Notes under the pieces: generated by a model
Databases searched by the model: none
Told to the model about the DNA's origin: nothing
What the model saw: the letters and a program-made list of their open reading frames with translations, nothing else
Made by a program: the position numbers and the translations under genes
Shown: positions 1 through 8,695 of the stretch, in pieces
Layout: the number at the start of each line of letters is the position of its first letter
Numbering within the stretch: position 1 is the first letter of the stretch
Assembly: GCF_900162695.1 (NCBI RefSeq)
Contig: NZ_FUIH01000007.1
Coordinates: 2,418,001 to 2,482,000, forward strand
Length of the DNA: 64,000 nt
Source of the DNA: Virgibacillus siamensis
Lineage (GTDB): Bacteria; Bacillota; Bacilli; Bacillales; Amphibacillaceae
Direction of reading: 5' to 3'

Positions 1-2843
1 TTATCCCCTTTAATATTTGTGAATCTGTCGTCCACTGTTCCGGTGTTAAACCCGGAATCATGAACATGGTTGCCTGTACTCCATTTATCAACCTCAGGAC
101 CGTCATTGCCTTCCTTTACTACAACATACGGTGTCTCAGCTTCAGCATTCAATGTAATTTGATTATTAACCACGTCAACTTCCTGCATATCTGTTCTGCC
201 TTGATCAGTCAGTTTATACACCTTCAGACTGTCAACACCTTTATATTCATCAGGCAGTGTCCAAGTTGACTCTCCACCCGCTGCATTCCAATGGTATAAC
301 TTATTGGATTCAGGTGTCGGTGTTTCAAAATCCTGTTCTATCCATGGAATCAGGTATTTATGACCATCAAGTACAACATTGCCGTTCAACGTAATAATCC
401 GCTCACGAGAATTGTCTTTTCTTGTAACAACTACTTTATCCCCATTGCTTGGATCTTTTAACGTAATCTGCTTCGAAAGGTTCGTTTCCGTTGGGTCACC
501 TTCAACCTTTTCCCAATCGGTGATATAGTATTTTTGTAAAAACTTCGTCGGTAAATTAACGTTAAATGTCTTGCGGATGAAATGGTCATAATTTTTATCC
601 GACTGCCAGCCTTCGAAGCCTGCAAGCTGGAATCCGCCAAGCAGCGGATGATCCGCAGTGCCGCCTGCTTCAGGCCAATTCAGTACCCAAGAATCTTTCT
701 GATGGTTGCTGATAAACCGCAATACCGTTGAGTTAATTCCCTTGCTCGCCGGTCCGCCGTAATTTTTATCAACCGCCCAATGCTGCCATGTCGAATAATT
801 TGGTATGGATGTGCCGAATTCCGTCGTTACTCTCCAGCCTCTTTCCATAATCTGTTCTGCTACCCGATTGGACTCCCATTGATCTTGATACCAAACATCA
901 AGATAGATAAAATCAAGGCCTGGTGCAGCGGCTTTTAATTTATCCATTCGTTCAGCCCGTGAACCGGAAGCCAAATCCCAAATCTTATCAATCGTATATG
1001 CCTGATCCAGCCAGCCCCAGCCTTTTGCCTGCGGGCTGTTGATTAGTTTTTCACTGAACGCATCCGCTTCCGGATATGCTTCCTGCGCATTAATATGAAC
1101 ACCAATCGATGTATTAAAATTGTGTGCTTCCCGGATGAGCGTATTTAAATCTTCTTTACCTCCCATGCGCTCGCCGACATCGCCGTAATCGGGATGGGCA
1201 CTGTCATGTCCCTCACTTGCATATCCTTTTAAAAGAACAGCTTGTCCCAATCCATCTGTCGAAAGTGCAACCTTTTTAATATTATCGAGGGTCTTTAAAA
1301 ATGGTTGTTGTGCCTGCGAACCAAAATTCATCGCAATCCGGTAGCCGATAAGATTATTGACTTTTTCCCAGCCTTTTATATCCTGCATAATATCGCGATA
1401 TTCAATGGCACTATCTTGCCAGTCAACCGTATTGTCATTGTTAATATCCTTGGCAATTGCAATCTTAACGACAGGTTTATTAGACGATGGCTTCGGCATA
1501 AATTCCCTGTGATAGAATAAAGAATTTGATCCAATTCCGATTGCTTTGTCACCATTTTCATTTGTATATCGGCTGGCAATCAATTTATGATAGCCATTCA
1601 CCTCCGAACTTGACCATACACCTGCACTTAAACCATCCGTGGACAAAAAGGCAGTATAGTATCCTTTGGAAGAGCCGATGTTCTTCATGGATTCGTCTAC
1701 TTTCACACTGACATCTCCCGGTTTGGTCACGTCACTGCTCAAATTCGTGAGTTTAGCCTTTGCACCGGACTGCGATGCATTAACAGATATAAAATTCATA
1801 TCGGCGAATTGAATCTTCTCAATCACGGCATCGCCATTGTTTGTAATTTCATCGAAACTGTAAATAACATGGTTGCCGTCCACTTGTAACGAAAGCGTAA
1901 ATTCAGCATCAAGACCGGCGAATTCATCTTTAACTTTTAATGTATATATCGCCTCCTGATCACTGACTTTTTCAAATTCAACTTCCGGGTAATACAGCAT
2001 ATTATTAACTTTCAAACCATACACAGGAGTCGTTTGTCCATTCATGACCCGGTTGCCGACTGTGTAGTTCATGACCCTTGGAAAAACTTCATCGATCGTG
2101 ACATCCATATAGTCCGAGCTTAACGTACTTTTTACCGGATCTGTTTCAGGGGGTTCCGGCGGGGTGTATTCTGAGATGCTGACATTTGATATGGTAATAT
2201 TTGCTGCTCCGCGGCTTTTCTCAAGTCCGATTAAGCCTGCCTCATCCACGCCCCCTGACTGCGACCAGGAACCCATCTTTTCATCATTAATGTACAGAGT
2301 TGCTGAATTATCGATAAAACGGACACGCAAATGGTATGTTTGACCAGCCTTCAATGGAGTTCCCTTTGTCATAGAAGTCCATTTATTATTCGGTCCAAAA
2401 ATCTCATGGAAATACTGATTGTTCCTGTCTCCTGTTCCAACATAGGAATATGCGGAAGAATCTTGCACACGATAAATGACACCAAATCGATTCAAGTCCG
2501 TATCCGGTTTTATATCTGTCTCAAAGGTGCCATTCTTAATTTCATCTGTGTTCTGGTAAACAATTTTATTTTTGCCGGACGATGTAACGCCAAAAGTAAC
2601 CGATCCATCATCATGATATGTGAGTGTTCCATCACCTTGAATAATTTTAAAATCGCCCTCTTCCAGATTATCGTCTGTAATTTTCTTCTGGTAACTTCCC
2701 TGCGTTTCCTTCCCAGTAGTAGTTTCTGTCTCATCATTGCCGGTTGCATGTGCTGAAGGAATAACGTTCGTAAACGAATAGGGTATCAATAACATACATG
2801 CCAGTAATACAATTGATGCTTTTCGCATAATTTTTTTAGCCAC
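1..2843 (-). CDS. Endo-alpha-N-acetylgalactosaminidase, GH101 family (3' end outside window)
   Basis: Secreted glycosidase expected to release the core-1 O-glycan disaccharide (Gal-beta-1,3-GalNAc) from mucin-type glycoproteins. 947 codons are visible and the frame is still open at base 1. A GTG start is chosen because GGAGG (2854-2858) lies 10 nt upstream; the next in-frame ATG (2828) is 25 nt from it. Residues 1 to about 33 form a signal peptide. A concanavalin-like beta domain follows (about 65-215), then a beta-sandwich and a TIM-barrel catalytic domain. The barrel contains YLDVWYQD with D649 and TTEFG with E675, which fit the nucleophile and acid/base positions known for GH101 enzymes; that assignment is by analogy. 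C-terminal carbohydrate-binding or anchoring modules would lie off the window. It has its own leader after the AbrB-gene terminator. Confidence 0.85.
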   Translation of the reverse strand, partial: MAKKIMRKASIVLLACMLLIPYSFTNVIPSAHATGNDETETTTGKETQGSYQKKITDDNLEEGDFKIIQGDGTLTYHDDGSVTFGVTSSGKNKIVYQNTDEIKNGTFETDIKPDTDLNRFGVIYRVQDSSAYSYVGTGDRNNQYFHEIFGPNNKWTSMTKGTPLKAGQTYHLRVRFIDNSATLYINDEKMGSWSQSGGVDEAGLIGLEKSRGAANITISNVSISEYTPPEPPETDPVKSTLSSDYMDVTIDEVFPRVMNYTVGNRVMNGQTTPVYGLKVNNMLYYPEVEFEKVSDQEAIYTLKVKDEFAGLDAEFTLSLQVDGNHVIYSFDEITNNGDAVIEKIQFADMNFISVNASQSGAKAKLTNLSSDVTKPGDVSVKVDESMKNIGSSKGYYTAFLSTDGLSAGVWSSSEVNGYHKLIASRYTNENGDKAIGIGSNSLFYHREFMPKPSSNKPVVKIAIAKDINNDNTVDWQDSAIEYRDIMQDIKGWEKVNNLIGYRIAMNFGSQAQQPFLKTLDNIKKVALSTDGLGQAVLLKGYASEGHDSAHPDYGDVGERMGGKEDLNTLIREAHNFNTSIGVHINAQEAYPEADAFSEKLINSPQAKGWGWLDQAYTIDKIWDLASGSRAERMDKLKAAAPGLDFIYLDVWYQDQWESNRVAEQIMERGWRVTTEFGTSIPNYSTWQHWAVDKNYGGPASKGINSTVLRFISNHQKDSWVLNWPEAGGTADHPLLGGFQLAGFEGWQSDKNYDHFIRKTFNVNLPTKFLQKYYITDWEKVEGDPTETNLSKQITLKDPSNGDKVVVTRKDNSRERIITLNGNVVLDGHKYLIPWIEQDFETPTPESNKLYHWNAAGGESTWTLPDEYKGVDSLKVYKLTDQGRTDMQEVDVVNNQITLNAEAETPYVVVKEGNDGPEVDKWSTGNHVHDSGFNTGTVDDRFTNIKGD

Positions 2844-3116
2844 GCTCTTAAAACCTCCTTTTATTTATTAGCTTCGAATACAGGAAAGAACAGATTATGC
2901 TTATTTCACCTCCTGCTGGCCAAATAGCTCACAATTTTTTGTCTGATCTTGCTCTTTCCTGTTGTGATTACACACCAAGATTATCGTTTGCTGAAGCGTT
3001 TTCACAATATAGATATTGCTGATTTTTTTAGAATCATTGCTCATTGTTTGACTTTTCAATAAATTGGTTAATTTGTTCCGTTTCTTTAGACCCAAATAGC
3101 TGATTAATGATAGAAC

Positions 3117-3146
3117 AAAAGGCCGGGGAATTATCCCCGGCCTTTT
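3117..3146. terminator. Intrinsic terminator, bidirectional
   Basis: GGCCGGGG and CCCCGGCC arms (3121-3142) around AATTAT, with A4 before and T4 after. It lies 70 bp past the AbrB-like gene on the minus strand and upstream of the GH101 gene. The rest of 2844-3216 holds only the GH101 leader; I see no credible gene in it. Confidence 0.85.
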
Positions 3147-3216
3147 AAATCTTATAAAATATCCACCCGAACCCATCCACCCAACCAGTTCATCATTAAT
3201 ATAGGGCGAAAAACCG

Positions 3217-3618
3217 TTACAACAGATACTTTTTTCCCAACACAGTCTGTATGCAATCATCACAAATGTATTTCCCGTAAATCGATGTCATTGTTAAATC
3301 TGTACTTTCGCAAAAGGTACACACTTGTTTATTTCCTCGAAAACAAAAATATACGGAATTTGTGTACATCTCAATATAATCCTGATGTTCCCAATTCATG
3401 TTTCTTCGGAATTCCGCTGGTATACTTAATCTGCCTTGACCGTTGATTTCCCGCACCTGACCAGTTGAACCGGCAGTGTCGGATATTCGCAGATAAATCA
3501 TAGCGTTTTTGTAAAATAATTTGACACGCTTGTCTTCCAGCCCATATTGTTTTCGAATATCTTTCGGAATCAGGACGCGCCCATCCGGAGATGTTTTAAC
3601 AAAACCTAGAAGTTGCAT
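3217..3618 (-). CDS. AbrB/SpoVT-type DNA-binding protein with C-terminal zinc ribbon
   Basis: Predicted 133-aa transition-state-type transcription factor. Two AbrB swapped-hairpin units are visible: residues 5-27 (GFVKTSPDGRVLIPKDIRKQ) and 55-77 (VREINGQGRLSIPAEFRR). A CxxC-x15-CxxC zinc ribbon follows (Cys100, 103, 119, 122). AbrB and SpoVT normally carry one hairpin unit per chain, so this looks like an intramolecular duplication that could bind DNA with fewer subunits. Start: the ATG at 3618 is preceded by GGTGAT at a workable distance; an upstream in-frame ATG (3630) sits almost on its possible SD. It is the last gene of a minus-strand series that begins with the secreted repeat protein, and a strong terminator follows. 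Targets are unknown; neighbouring secreted proteins are plausible ones. Confidence 0.75.
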   Translation of the reverse strand: MQLLGFVKTSPDGRVLIPKDIRKQYGLEDKRVKLFYKNAMIYLRISDTAGSTGQVREINGQGRLSIPAEFRRNMNWEHQDYIEMYTNSVYFCFRGNKQVCTFCESTDLTMTSIYGKYICDDCIQTVLGKKYLL

Positions 3619-3739
3619 CGCGATCACCATACCTTCGGGGTGCTCGCGTCCAGAATTCCAAATAGATTTGATTACTACCAAAAATCCCAAATGACAATGC
3701 TCTTACAATTAACGTTTTGAATGTATTGCCATATGTCAT
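3596..3739 (-). CDS. Micro-ORF, 47 aa, unknown
   Basis: ATG at 3739 is preceded by GGAGAGGGAGATAA, a good ribosome binding site. The ORF overlaps the start of the AbrB-like gene in another frame by 23 bp. The product has a short hydrophobic middle (RALSFGIFGSNQIYLEFW) and a basic tail ending in Cys. I recognise no family. Its translation could couple to the AbrB-like gene. It may be a real small peptide or only a leader ORF. Confidence 0.35.
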   Translation of the reverse strand: MTYGNTFKTLIVRALSFGIFGSNQIYLEFWTRAPRRYGDRDATSRFC

Positions 3740-3757
3740 TTATCTCCCTCTCCTTCT

Positions 3758-3853
3758 TCATTTTTCGGTAACGGGAAGAAGGAAAATTTGATAAATGGTC
3801 ATTTGCAATAACTCAAATAGAGTCATCATAAATGAAACGCCATTATTTTTCAT
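3758..3853 (-). CDS. Micro-ORF, 31 aa, hydrophobic peptide
   Basis: ATG at 3853 is preceded by AAGAAGGGGAGAAAAATC, giving a good SD at 6 nt spacing. The product starts MKNNGVSFMMTLFELL and is mostly hydrophobic, ending in VTEK. It begins 27 bp after the stop of the large secreted protein and stops 18 bp before the next micro-ORF. The tight spacing and two consecutive strong SDs argue for translation. No family is recognised. Confidence 0.4.
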   Translation of the reverse strand: MKNNGVSFMMTLFELLQMTIYQIFLLPVTEK

Positions 3854-3880
3854 GATTTTTCTCCCCTTCTTCCCAAATTA

Positions 3881-6094
3881 TTATAAATGAGAAGAAGAAG
3901 GCTTTGGAGGATCTTCCAATGGTCTTTCTTTGACTTGATCTATTAGCAAATACGCTTCATTGAATGCTTCCATCATGAATCTCTGCACATCCCCGGTCCA
4001 TTCCACCAATCCATTGATTGCACCGAAAGCCGATGAAGACCCCGCAGACCCTTGAGCACTTTGACTTGGGGAAGCATGGACCATCTTATACAATGTGTAT
4101 TTCAAATCGTCCGTTTTTTTCGGTTTCGTTGTATTGCTTTGGACTAAAGCAGCATCCTTATCCGTTATTGCTGATGGCATCATCTGATTGCTATTTTTCT
4201 GTTCCAAATATTTTTCATGCACCTTTCCAACCGATTGATGCTTGCTGGCAATAAGAAAATGCGGTTCTTGAATAGCTGCTGATTTCCGGTTTCGGTTATC
4301 GGGACGGAACGACTGCTGCTCCACAATATTTATGGAAGCATCAGTGGAATCAACTGGTATATAATCATTGTTTTCCGAATCATCGGTATTGGTTTGATGG
4401 TCAGCCTGATAACCCGGATCATTAACCGCATAACCAATATCAGCGGTTACTTGTTTGGTAGTAGTTGTTATAGAATCAAGAATGGTGCTTCCTGTTTGTC
4501 CGGTTTTTTCAGCAATTGCACCAACGCTTTGATGCACATCGTCACTTGTGGCTTGGAGTCCGAAACCAATTTCATCGATAAGCTTTTGGGTGCTCTTTAA
4601 CGTATCGTTTATCCCTTGTTCCAATCCCCCGGTTTCCACCAGACCCAACGTTAGGGAGTCCGCCAAATCAAATGTTTCTTGTGCAGATGCTTGAGCCGCG
4701 GTCACTACAGCGGAATATGTTCCAGACAATCCAGTCGTTACATGGTCAACTATCTCCGGAACAGGTGCAGTGAGATTTTTCACGATCATTCCGGTATGTT
4801 TCAATGTATTCTCCACAGGACTGGAAACAGCCTTAACCGCTTTTCCGGACTCCTTTATGATACGTCCCAATGTATCTCTCGAATGTTCCTCAATTTTTTC
4901 AGGCTGAACAATTTTACTTGTACGTTCACCTGATTTATTTGTGTTTGGATAAAATGCTGACTCCACCTGGGCAAGTGCCCCATTAACTGTATTGGTGGTT
5001 TCTTTAAGGATTGTCCCAATTAAACCTCCATGTTGATTTTTAGAAGGCATGTATGGAGAACCCTTTTGATCAGAGACGTCTTTATGCGTTTTTGAAGCGG
5101 ACTGATTGTTTCCCGCCTTGCCAAACACCATTTGTCCAGCACTTTCCACGGTTTCCGAAACTGCATTAGTAGTTTGGCTCAGAACTTTGTTTTTTTGATG
5201 ATCATTTTTATTGGAAGATGTTTTTGATGTACGCTTTAGTTTTACAGTCTTTTCCTGATCTGCAGTGTTTTTTTCATTCAAATCCCCCACATCGGCGTGC
5301 ACCGAAATCAATTTACCAGCATCATGAACTGTTTCAGTAACTTTAGTTGCGGTTTCGTCGATGACTTTGCCGATAAGATTTTGATTATTATTGGATGATG
5401 CTGTCACATCCGCATCATTTTTTTCAGTTTTTGAAGATTTTGTATGATTGATTTTTTTCGGATGGACTTGAGCTGGTTCTCCATTTTTTGCTTGATCATT
5501 CGTTGTGGTGGAAATACTAAGACTTTTCTCTTCCGTGTGCCTGCCAATCTTTTTAGGGTTTTTTCCTGAAGAGAGTTGTGTGTGATCTCCTGAGGCTATC
5601 CATTTGGAGGTTTTATTGACATGCTGATTTTTCACAACAACAGTAGCCAACTTCTCCTTGTCTGCCGATTGTGACGTATTGGATGAAGTATTACTTTCTC
5701 GTTTCAAGTCTAGTTGCTGATGTCGCTTTTCGTTTTCTTTAGTATTACTTTTCACTCCATTTTTTGGGGAAAGCCTTTTTTCAGCCGAACCTTCACCTTT
5801 TTGAAGCGCTTGACCATTCTTATCTGTAACGTCAGTCCCTTCATTCGCTTTACCCTTTTCAGATTTTGAATCCTTTTGACTTTGTTTGAAGGAGCCGTCT
5901 CCGGACATACTTTTTGAATGAGAATCAAGCTTGTCAGATACTTTCTTTACATGCTTTGACGCTTTTTTCACCGTATCTTCCAGCGCATCAATCACATTAT
6001 CATTCGCCGCCACTGTCGTCGGCATGATGTTAAAAAACAGAAAAATGATAACCAAAAGAAAAAGATTCCGATTAAAGTTCTTATCCTTTCTCAT
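3881..6094 (-). CDS. Secreted Ser/Thr/Lys-rich protein with amphipathic helical repeats
   Basis: 737 aa; ATG at 6094 is chosen because AAGGAGGTGG (6098-6107) lies just upstream. Residues 1 to about 30 are a signal peptide (hydrophobic NLFLLVIIFLFFNIM, then TTVAA). Residues 45-220 are low-complexity and rich in Lys, Ser, Asn and Gln. At least five imperfect helices recur with a spacing of I/V-xxx-T-xxx-V: LIGKVIDETATKVTETVHDA, VLSQTTNAVSETVESAGQM, LIGTILKETTNTVNGAL, LGRIIKESGKAVKAVSSPV and a longer run over about residues 410-560. The C-terminus (GAINGLVEWTGDVQRFMMEA) is more conserved-looking. No sortase motif and no catalytic motif are visible. It probably acts outside the cell or at the surface as a structural or phasin-like helical protein; that is inference. 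No family is recognised. Confidence 0.6.
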   Translation of the reverse strand: MRKDKNFNRNLFLLVIIFLFFNIMPTTVAANDNVIDALEDTVKKASKHVKKVSDKLDSHSKSMSGDGSFKQSQKDSKSEKGKANEGTDVTDKNGQALQKGEGSAEKRLSPKNGVKSNTKENEKRHQQLDLKRESNTSSNTSQSADKEKLATVVVKNQHVNKTSKWIASGDHTQLSSGKNPKKIGRHTEEKSLSISTTTNDQAKNGEPAQVHPKKINHTKSSKTEKNDADVTASSNNNQNLIGKVIDETATKVTETVHDAGKLISVHADVGDLNEKNTADQEKTVKLKRTSKTSSNKNDHQKNKVLSQTTNAVSETVESAGQMVFGKAGNNQSASKTHKDVSDQKGSPYMPSKNQHGGLIGTILKETTNTVNGALAQVESAFYPNTNKSGERTSKIVQPEKIEEHSRDTLGRIIKESGKAVKAVSSPVENTLKHTGMIVKNLTAPVPEIVDHVTTGLSGTYSAVVTAAQASAQETFDLADSLTLGLVETGGLEQGINDTLKSTQKLIDEIGFGLQATSDDVHQSVGAIAEKTGQTGSTILDSITTTTKQVTADIGYAVNDPGYQADHQTNTDDSENNDYIPVDSTDASINIVEQQSFRPDNRNRKSAAIQEPHFLIASKHQSVGKVHEKYLEQKNSNQMMPSAITDKDAALVQSNTTKPKKTDDLKYTLYKMVHASPSQSAQGSAGSSSAFGAINGLVEWTGDVQRFMMEAFNEAYLLIDQVKERPLEDPPKPSSSHL

Positions 6095-6228
6095 GTTCCA
6101 CCTCCTTGTGTTTACCAGTATTTGACCTTTAACGTAGAGTGGAAGATTTTTCTGAATAATAACACAATCCTTAAGGCTCGTCAATTGACATACAGCACAA
6201 TGACCGGATTTCTTTCAAAATTAAAAAC

Positions 6229-6370
6229 AGAGGCTGGGACAAAAGTGTATGATCCAAAGAAGGCCCGAACTTTAAATGGGTAAATGGAGCATATAACCGC
6301 TCCGGAAATATACTTCGCTAGTTACCAGATTGTTCGTCTTTCGAATCACACTTTTTGATATTTCCCAGCC
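6229..6370. repeat. MITE-like intergenic repeat, short (internally deleted) copy
   Basis: 142-bp element bounded by AGAGGCTGGGACAAAAGTGT and an imperfect inverted end ACACTTTTTGATATTTCCCAGCC. It is homologous, in inverted orientation, to the two ends of the 298-bp element at 63001-63298. The central 153 bp present there are missing. It lies just past glpX, and its inverted ends may also act as a transcription terminator. Confidence 0.8.
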
Positions 6371-6386
6371 TTTTCATTTCACATCA

Positions 6387-7334
6387 TCACACCGTCATTA
6401 CCGATGGATGGTTACTTTCTATAAAGCTTAGTCTTTTCTCCATCCCATTTAACAAAATGGAATGTGTCCTGTATTTTCCGTCAGCCGATTTCATACCGTT
6501 TATTAATAAACTATCCGTCACCCCGGTTGCAGCAAAAATACATTCATCTGTACCTACCAATTGATTATGTCTTAATACTGTCTCCGGATTACTTAAACCC
6601 ATCTCCAAACACCTGTTATGCTCAATATCATTTTGCGGAAGAAGTTTGGCTTGCATTTCTCCGCCTAGACATTTCACAGCTACAGAAGCCAGAACCCCTT
6701 CAGGTGCCCCGCCAATCCCGAAAAACATGTCGATATCCGGATTATTCATACAGGTTGCAGTTGCATAAATAACATCACCATCACGAAAAAGATGCACATT
6801 TGCTCCCGCTTTATTAATTATATTAACATATTTTCGGTGTCTCGGACGATCTTGAATAGCAACAGTCAGTTCTTCTATCCGTTTATTGTTTGCCTTGGCA
6901 ACTGCTCTCAGATTATCCTCCAGTGGATCATCAATATCGATCGTTCCTTTTGCATTTGAATTAACAGCTATTTTTTTCATATACATGTCAGGGGCATGAA
7001 GCAGTGTTCCTTTTGGAGCAACAGCTATGACAGTAATAGCATTGTCTTGATTATTGGCAACCGGGGTTGTACCCTCGATTGGATCAACTGCAATATCAAC
7101 AGATGGCCCATATTCCGTACCCAATTCCTCACCTATATAAAGCATTGGCGCCTCGTCAATTTCCCCTTCCCCGATAACAACGGTTCCAGACATGTTCATT
7201 TGGTTTAATTTTAAGCGCATTGCATTTGTGGCAGCTGAATCTGCAGCTATTTTATCCCTTTTGCCAATGTAAGGATATGACGCCATCGCTGCCGCTTCCG
7301 TTACTCCTAAAATATCTGGTATCAATGATTTCAC
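6387..7334 (-). CDS. glpX: Class II fructose-1,6-bisphosphatase (GlpX family)
   Basis: Hydrolyses a sugar bisphosphate such as fructose-1,6- or sedoheptulose-1,7-bisphosphate. 315 aa, close to the family's usual 320. A GTG start at 7334 is chosen: GGGAGG lies 9 nt upstream, while the in-frame ATG at 7361 overlaps rpiB and has no SD. Lithium-sensitive-phosphatase-fold metal ligands are visible: D32 (KIAADSAA), E56/E58 (GEGEID) and D84/E87 (DPIEGT). It is the last gene of the polyol operon, 17 bp after rpiB. In this setting it may recycle pentose-phosphate or tetrose-derived bisphosphates rather than serve general gluconeogenesis; that is inference. Confidence 0.88.
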   Translation of the reverse strand: MKSLIPDILGVTEAAAMASYPYIGKRDKIAADSAATNAMRLKLNQMNMSGTVVIGEGEIDEAPMLYIGEELGTEYGPSVDIAVDPIEGTTPVANNQDNAITVIAVAPKGTLLHAPDMYMKKIAVNSNAKGTIDIDDPLEDNLRAVAKANNKRIEELTVAIQDRPRHRKYVNIINKAGANVHLFRDGDVIYATATCMNNPDIDMFFGIGGAPEGVLASVAVKCLGGEMQAKLLPQNDIEHNRCLEMGLSNPETVLRHNQLVGTDECIFAATGVTDSLLINGMKSADGKYRTHSILLNGMEKRLSFIESNHPSVMTV

Positions 7335-7351
7335 CAGACCATTCCTCCCTA

Positions 7352-7834
7352 TCAACTGCATTTAGGTGTTGACCCTGAAAAGTCAATCCCAGTAAACTCT
7401 TTTTCCTTTTCGGTAATTTTATCCACCTTGCGTTTAGAACCTTCCGCCCATGAAACGTTTAAATATGCTTCAACAACTTTTTTCCCAACTTCAACCCCAA
7501 TAATTTGAGATCCCATTGCAATGATTTGGGCGTTATTACTTAACTGAGCCCTTTCTGCCGAATACGTATCATGACAAGTTGCTGCACGAATTCCAGGATA
7601 TTTATTGGCTGCAATGGCAACACCTAAACCCGTTCCGCAAATCAGGATTCCCCGTTCCAGTTCCCCATCCGTTATTGCCTTCGAAACCTTGAACGCGACA
7701 TCCGGATAATCAATTGTATCACACGAATGACATCCATAGTCCACGACTTCCTGATTCATTGTTTCTTGAATAAACTTTTTAATCTGTTCCTTTAATTCAT
7801 AACCATTATGGTCCGCACCGATACCAATTTTCAT
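7352..7834 (-). CDS. rpiB: RpiB/LacAB-family sugar-phosphate isomerase
   Basis: Aldose-ketose isomerase of the RpiB fold, 160 aa. ATG at 7834 is chosen because GGGAGG lies 9 nt upstream. Family features: GADHNG (D8, H9) for substrate binding, and GILICGTGLG with Cys66 as likely catalytic base, plus H88. The family includes ribose-5-phosphate isomerase B and the erythrulose-phosphate isomerases of tetritol pathways. Beside a DhaK/DhaL kinase and a polyol dehydrogenase, D-erythrulose-4-phosphate to erythrose-4-phosphate is the most attractive reaction, but substrate cannot be read from sequence. A 187-bp gap with a hairpin separates it from dhaL. Confidence 0.85.
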   Translation of the reverse strand: MKIGIGADHNGYELKEQIKKFIQETMNQEVVDYGCHSCDTIDYPDVAFKVSKAITDGELERGILICGTGLGVAIAANKYPGIRAATCHDTYSAERAQLSNNAQIIAMGSQIIGVEVGKKVVEAYLNVSWAEGSKRKVDKITEKEKEFTGIDFSGSTPKCS

Positions 7835-7942
7835 GATGATAGCCTCCCATAAATACACTTTTATTTATTTTCACTTTGTCATAAATTTAATGACAGGTAA
7901 TTTCACTTACTTTCACTTTGATTAGATCCCCGCTATTTTTAT

Positions 7943-7974
7943 CAAAAAAAGAAATCAGAATTACAGGATTCTGA
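7943..7974 (-). terminator. Hairpin with T-run between dhaL and rpiB
   Basis: On the minus strand TCAGAAT-N6-ATTCTGA (7955-7974) is followed by TTTCTTTTTTT. A 7-bp stem inside an operon suggests partial termination or mRNA processing, lowering rpiB-glpX expression relative to the upstream genes. Confidence 0.6.
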
Positions 7975-8020
7975 CCCCTTCTTTTGCGATTTCATACATA
8001 AAAGTAAATAAAAATAGACC

Positions 8021-8683
8021 TTAAATAGTTGATTCGCTTATTTTTTTACTTTTCGATTCCACAAAGTCATAAAATGCTGCTAAAATTAAATATGCCGAAG
8101 TTGCCCCCGGATCCTGCACACCAATTGATCTGTCTCCGAGACGGCTGGAACGACCTTTTTTTGAGATGAGTTCTTTTGTGTGGTTCATACCTTCTTCTGC
8201 AGAAACAACCGCTTTTTGAAATACATGCAAAAAATCCTCTTCCCTTCCTGTTTCAAGTGCATCCACAAAAGGGACAAAGGTATCAACCATCGTTTTATCA
8301 CCTTTTTTCGCCTGCCCACGTTCCTGAACACCTTTTCCAAAAGCAATCCAATAATCAATTAACGCCCGGTCATCCACAACAGTTTTTCCCTTTATTATTT
8401 TTGCTCCCCTCATAAATCCGGTTGCATATAATGGTCCAACAGATGAACCAACCGCATTTAAGAAAGTTTTCCCGACAATCATATTAATTTTCCCGCAATC
8501 TTCTTCGTTAACCAATTCGCCTTTCAGTTTTTCATCCACAGCTTGCCAGCCGATTGACATTGTAACGCCGTGATCCCCATCACCTAATTTTCGATCCAGT
8601 TCACATAGGTAATCCTTATTATCCTCCATTTTATCTGCCACGCTGTTAAAAAAATGTATGAATTCGCATGCTGAAAATTCCAT
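8021..8683 (-). CDS. dhaL: Dihydroxyacetone kinase-type subunit DhaL (nucleotide-binding)
   Basis: 220 aa. DhaL carries the ADP/ATP-Mg site and passes phosphate to the ketose held by DhaK. D30, D35 and D37 (LDRKLGDGDHG) match the Mg-binding aspartates of the family. Later family motifs include VGSSVGPLYATGF and a C-terminal QDPGATSA. ATG at 8683 has GGGGAGGATTAAT upstream and lies 12 bp after dhaK. No DhaM phosphotransferase subunit lies nearby, so the kinase is either ATP-driven or uses a DhaM encoded elsewhere. With the polyol dehydrogenase and RpiB homologue, the substrate may be a tetrulose rather than dihydroxyacetone. Confidence 0.87.
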   Translation of the reverse strand: MEFSACEFIHFFNSVADKMEDNKDYLCELDRKLGDGDHGVTMSIGWQAVDEKLKGELVNEEDCGKINMIVGKTFLNAVGSSVGPLYATGFMRGAKIIKGKTVVDDRALIDYWIAFGKGVQERGQAKKGDKTMVDTFVPFVDALETGREEDFLHVFQKAVVSAEEGMNHTKELISKKGRSSRLGDRSIGVQDPGATSAYLILAAFYDFVESKSKKISESTI

Positions 8684-8695
8684 ATTAATCCTCCC

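Noticed and set aside
2901..3263. Open frame of 120 codons on the minus strand between the GH101 and AbrB-like genes
   Set aside because: It runs through the terminator hairpin at 3117-3146 and overlaps the end of the AbrB-like gene; no SD and no recognisable protein features.
4018..6125. Several long plus-strand frames opposite the secreted repeat protein
   Set aside because: They are antisense shadows of a low-complexity gene, with no SD or homology-like features.
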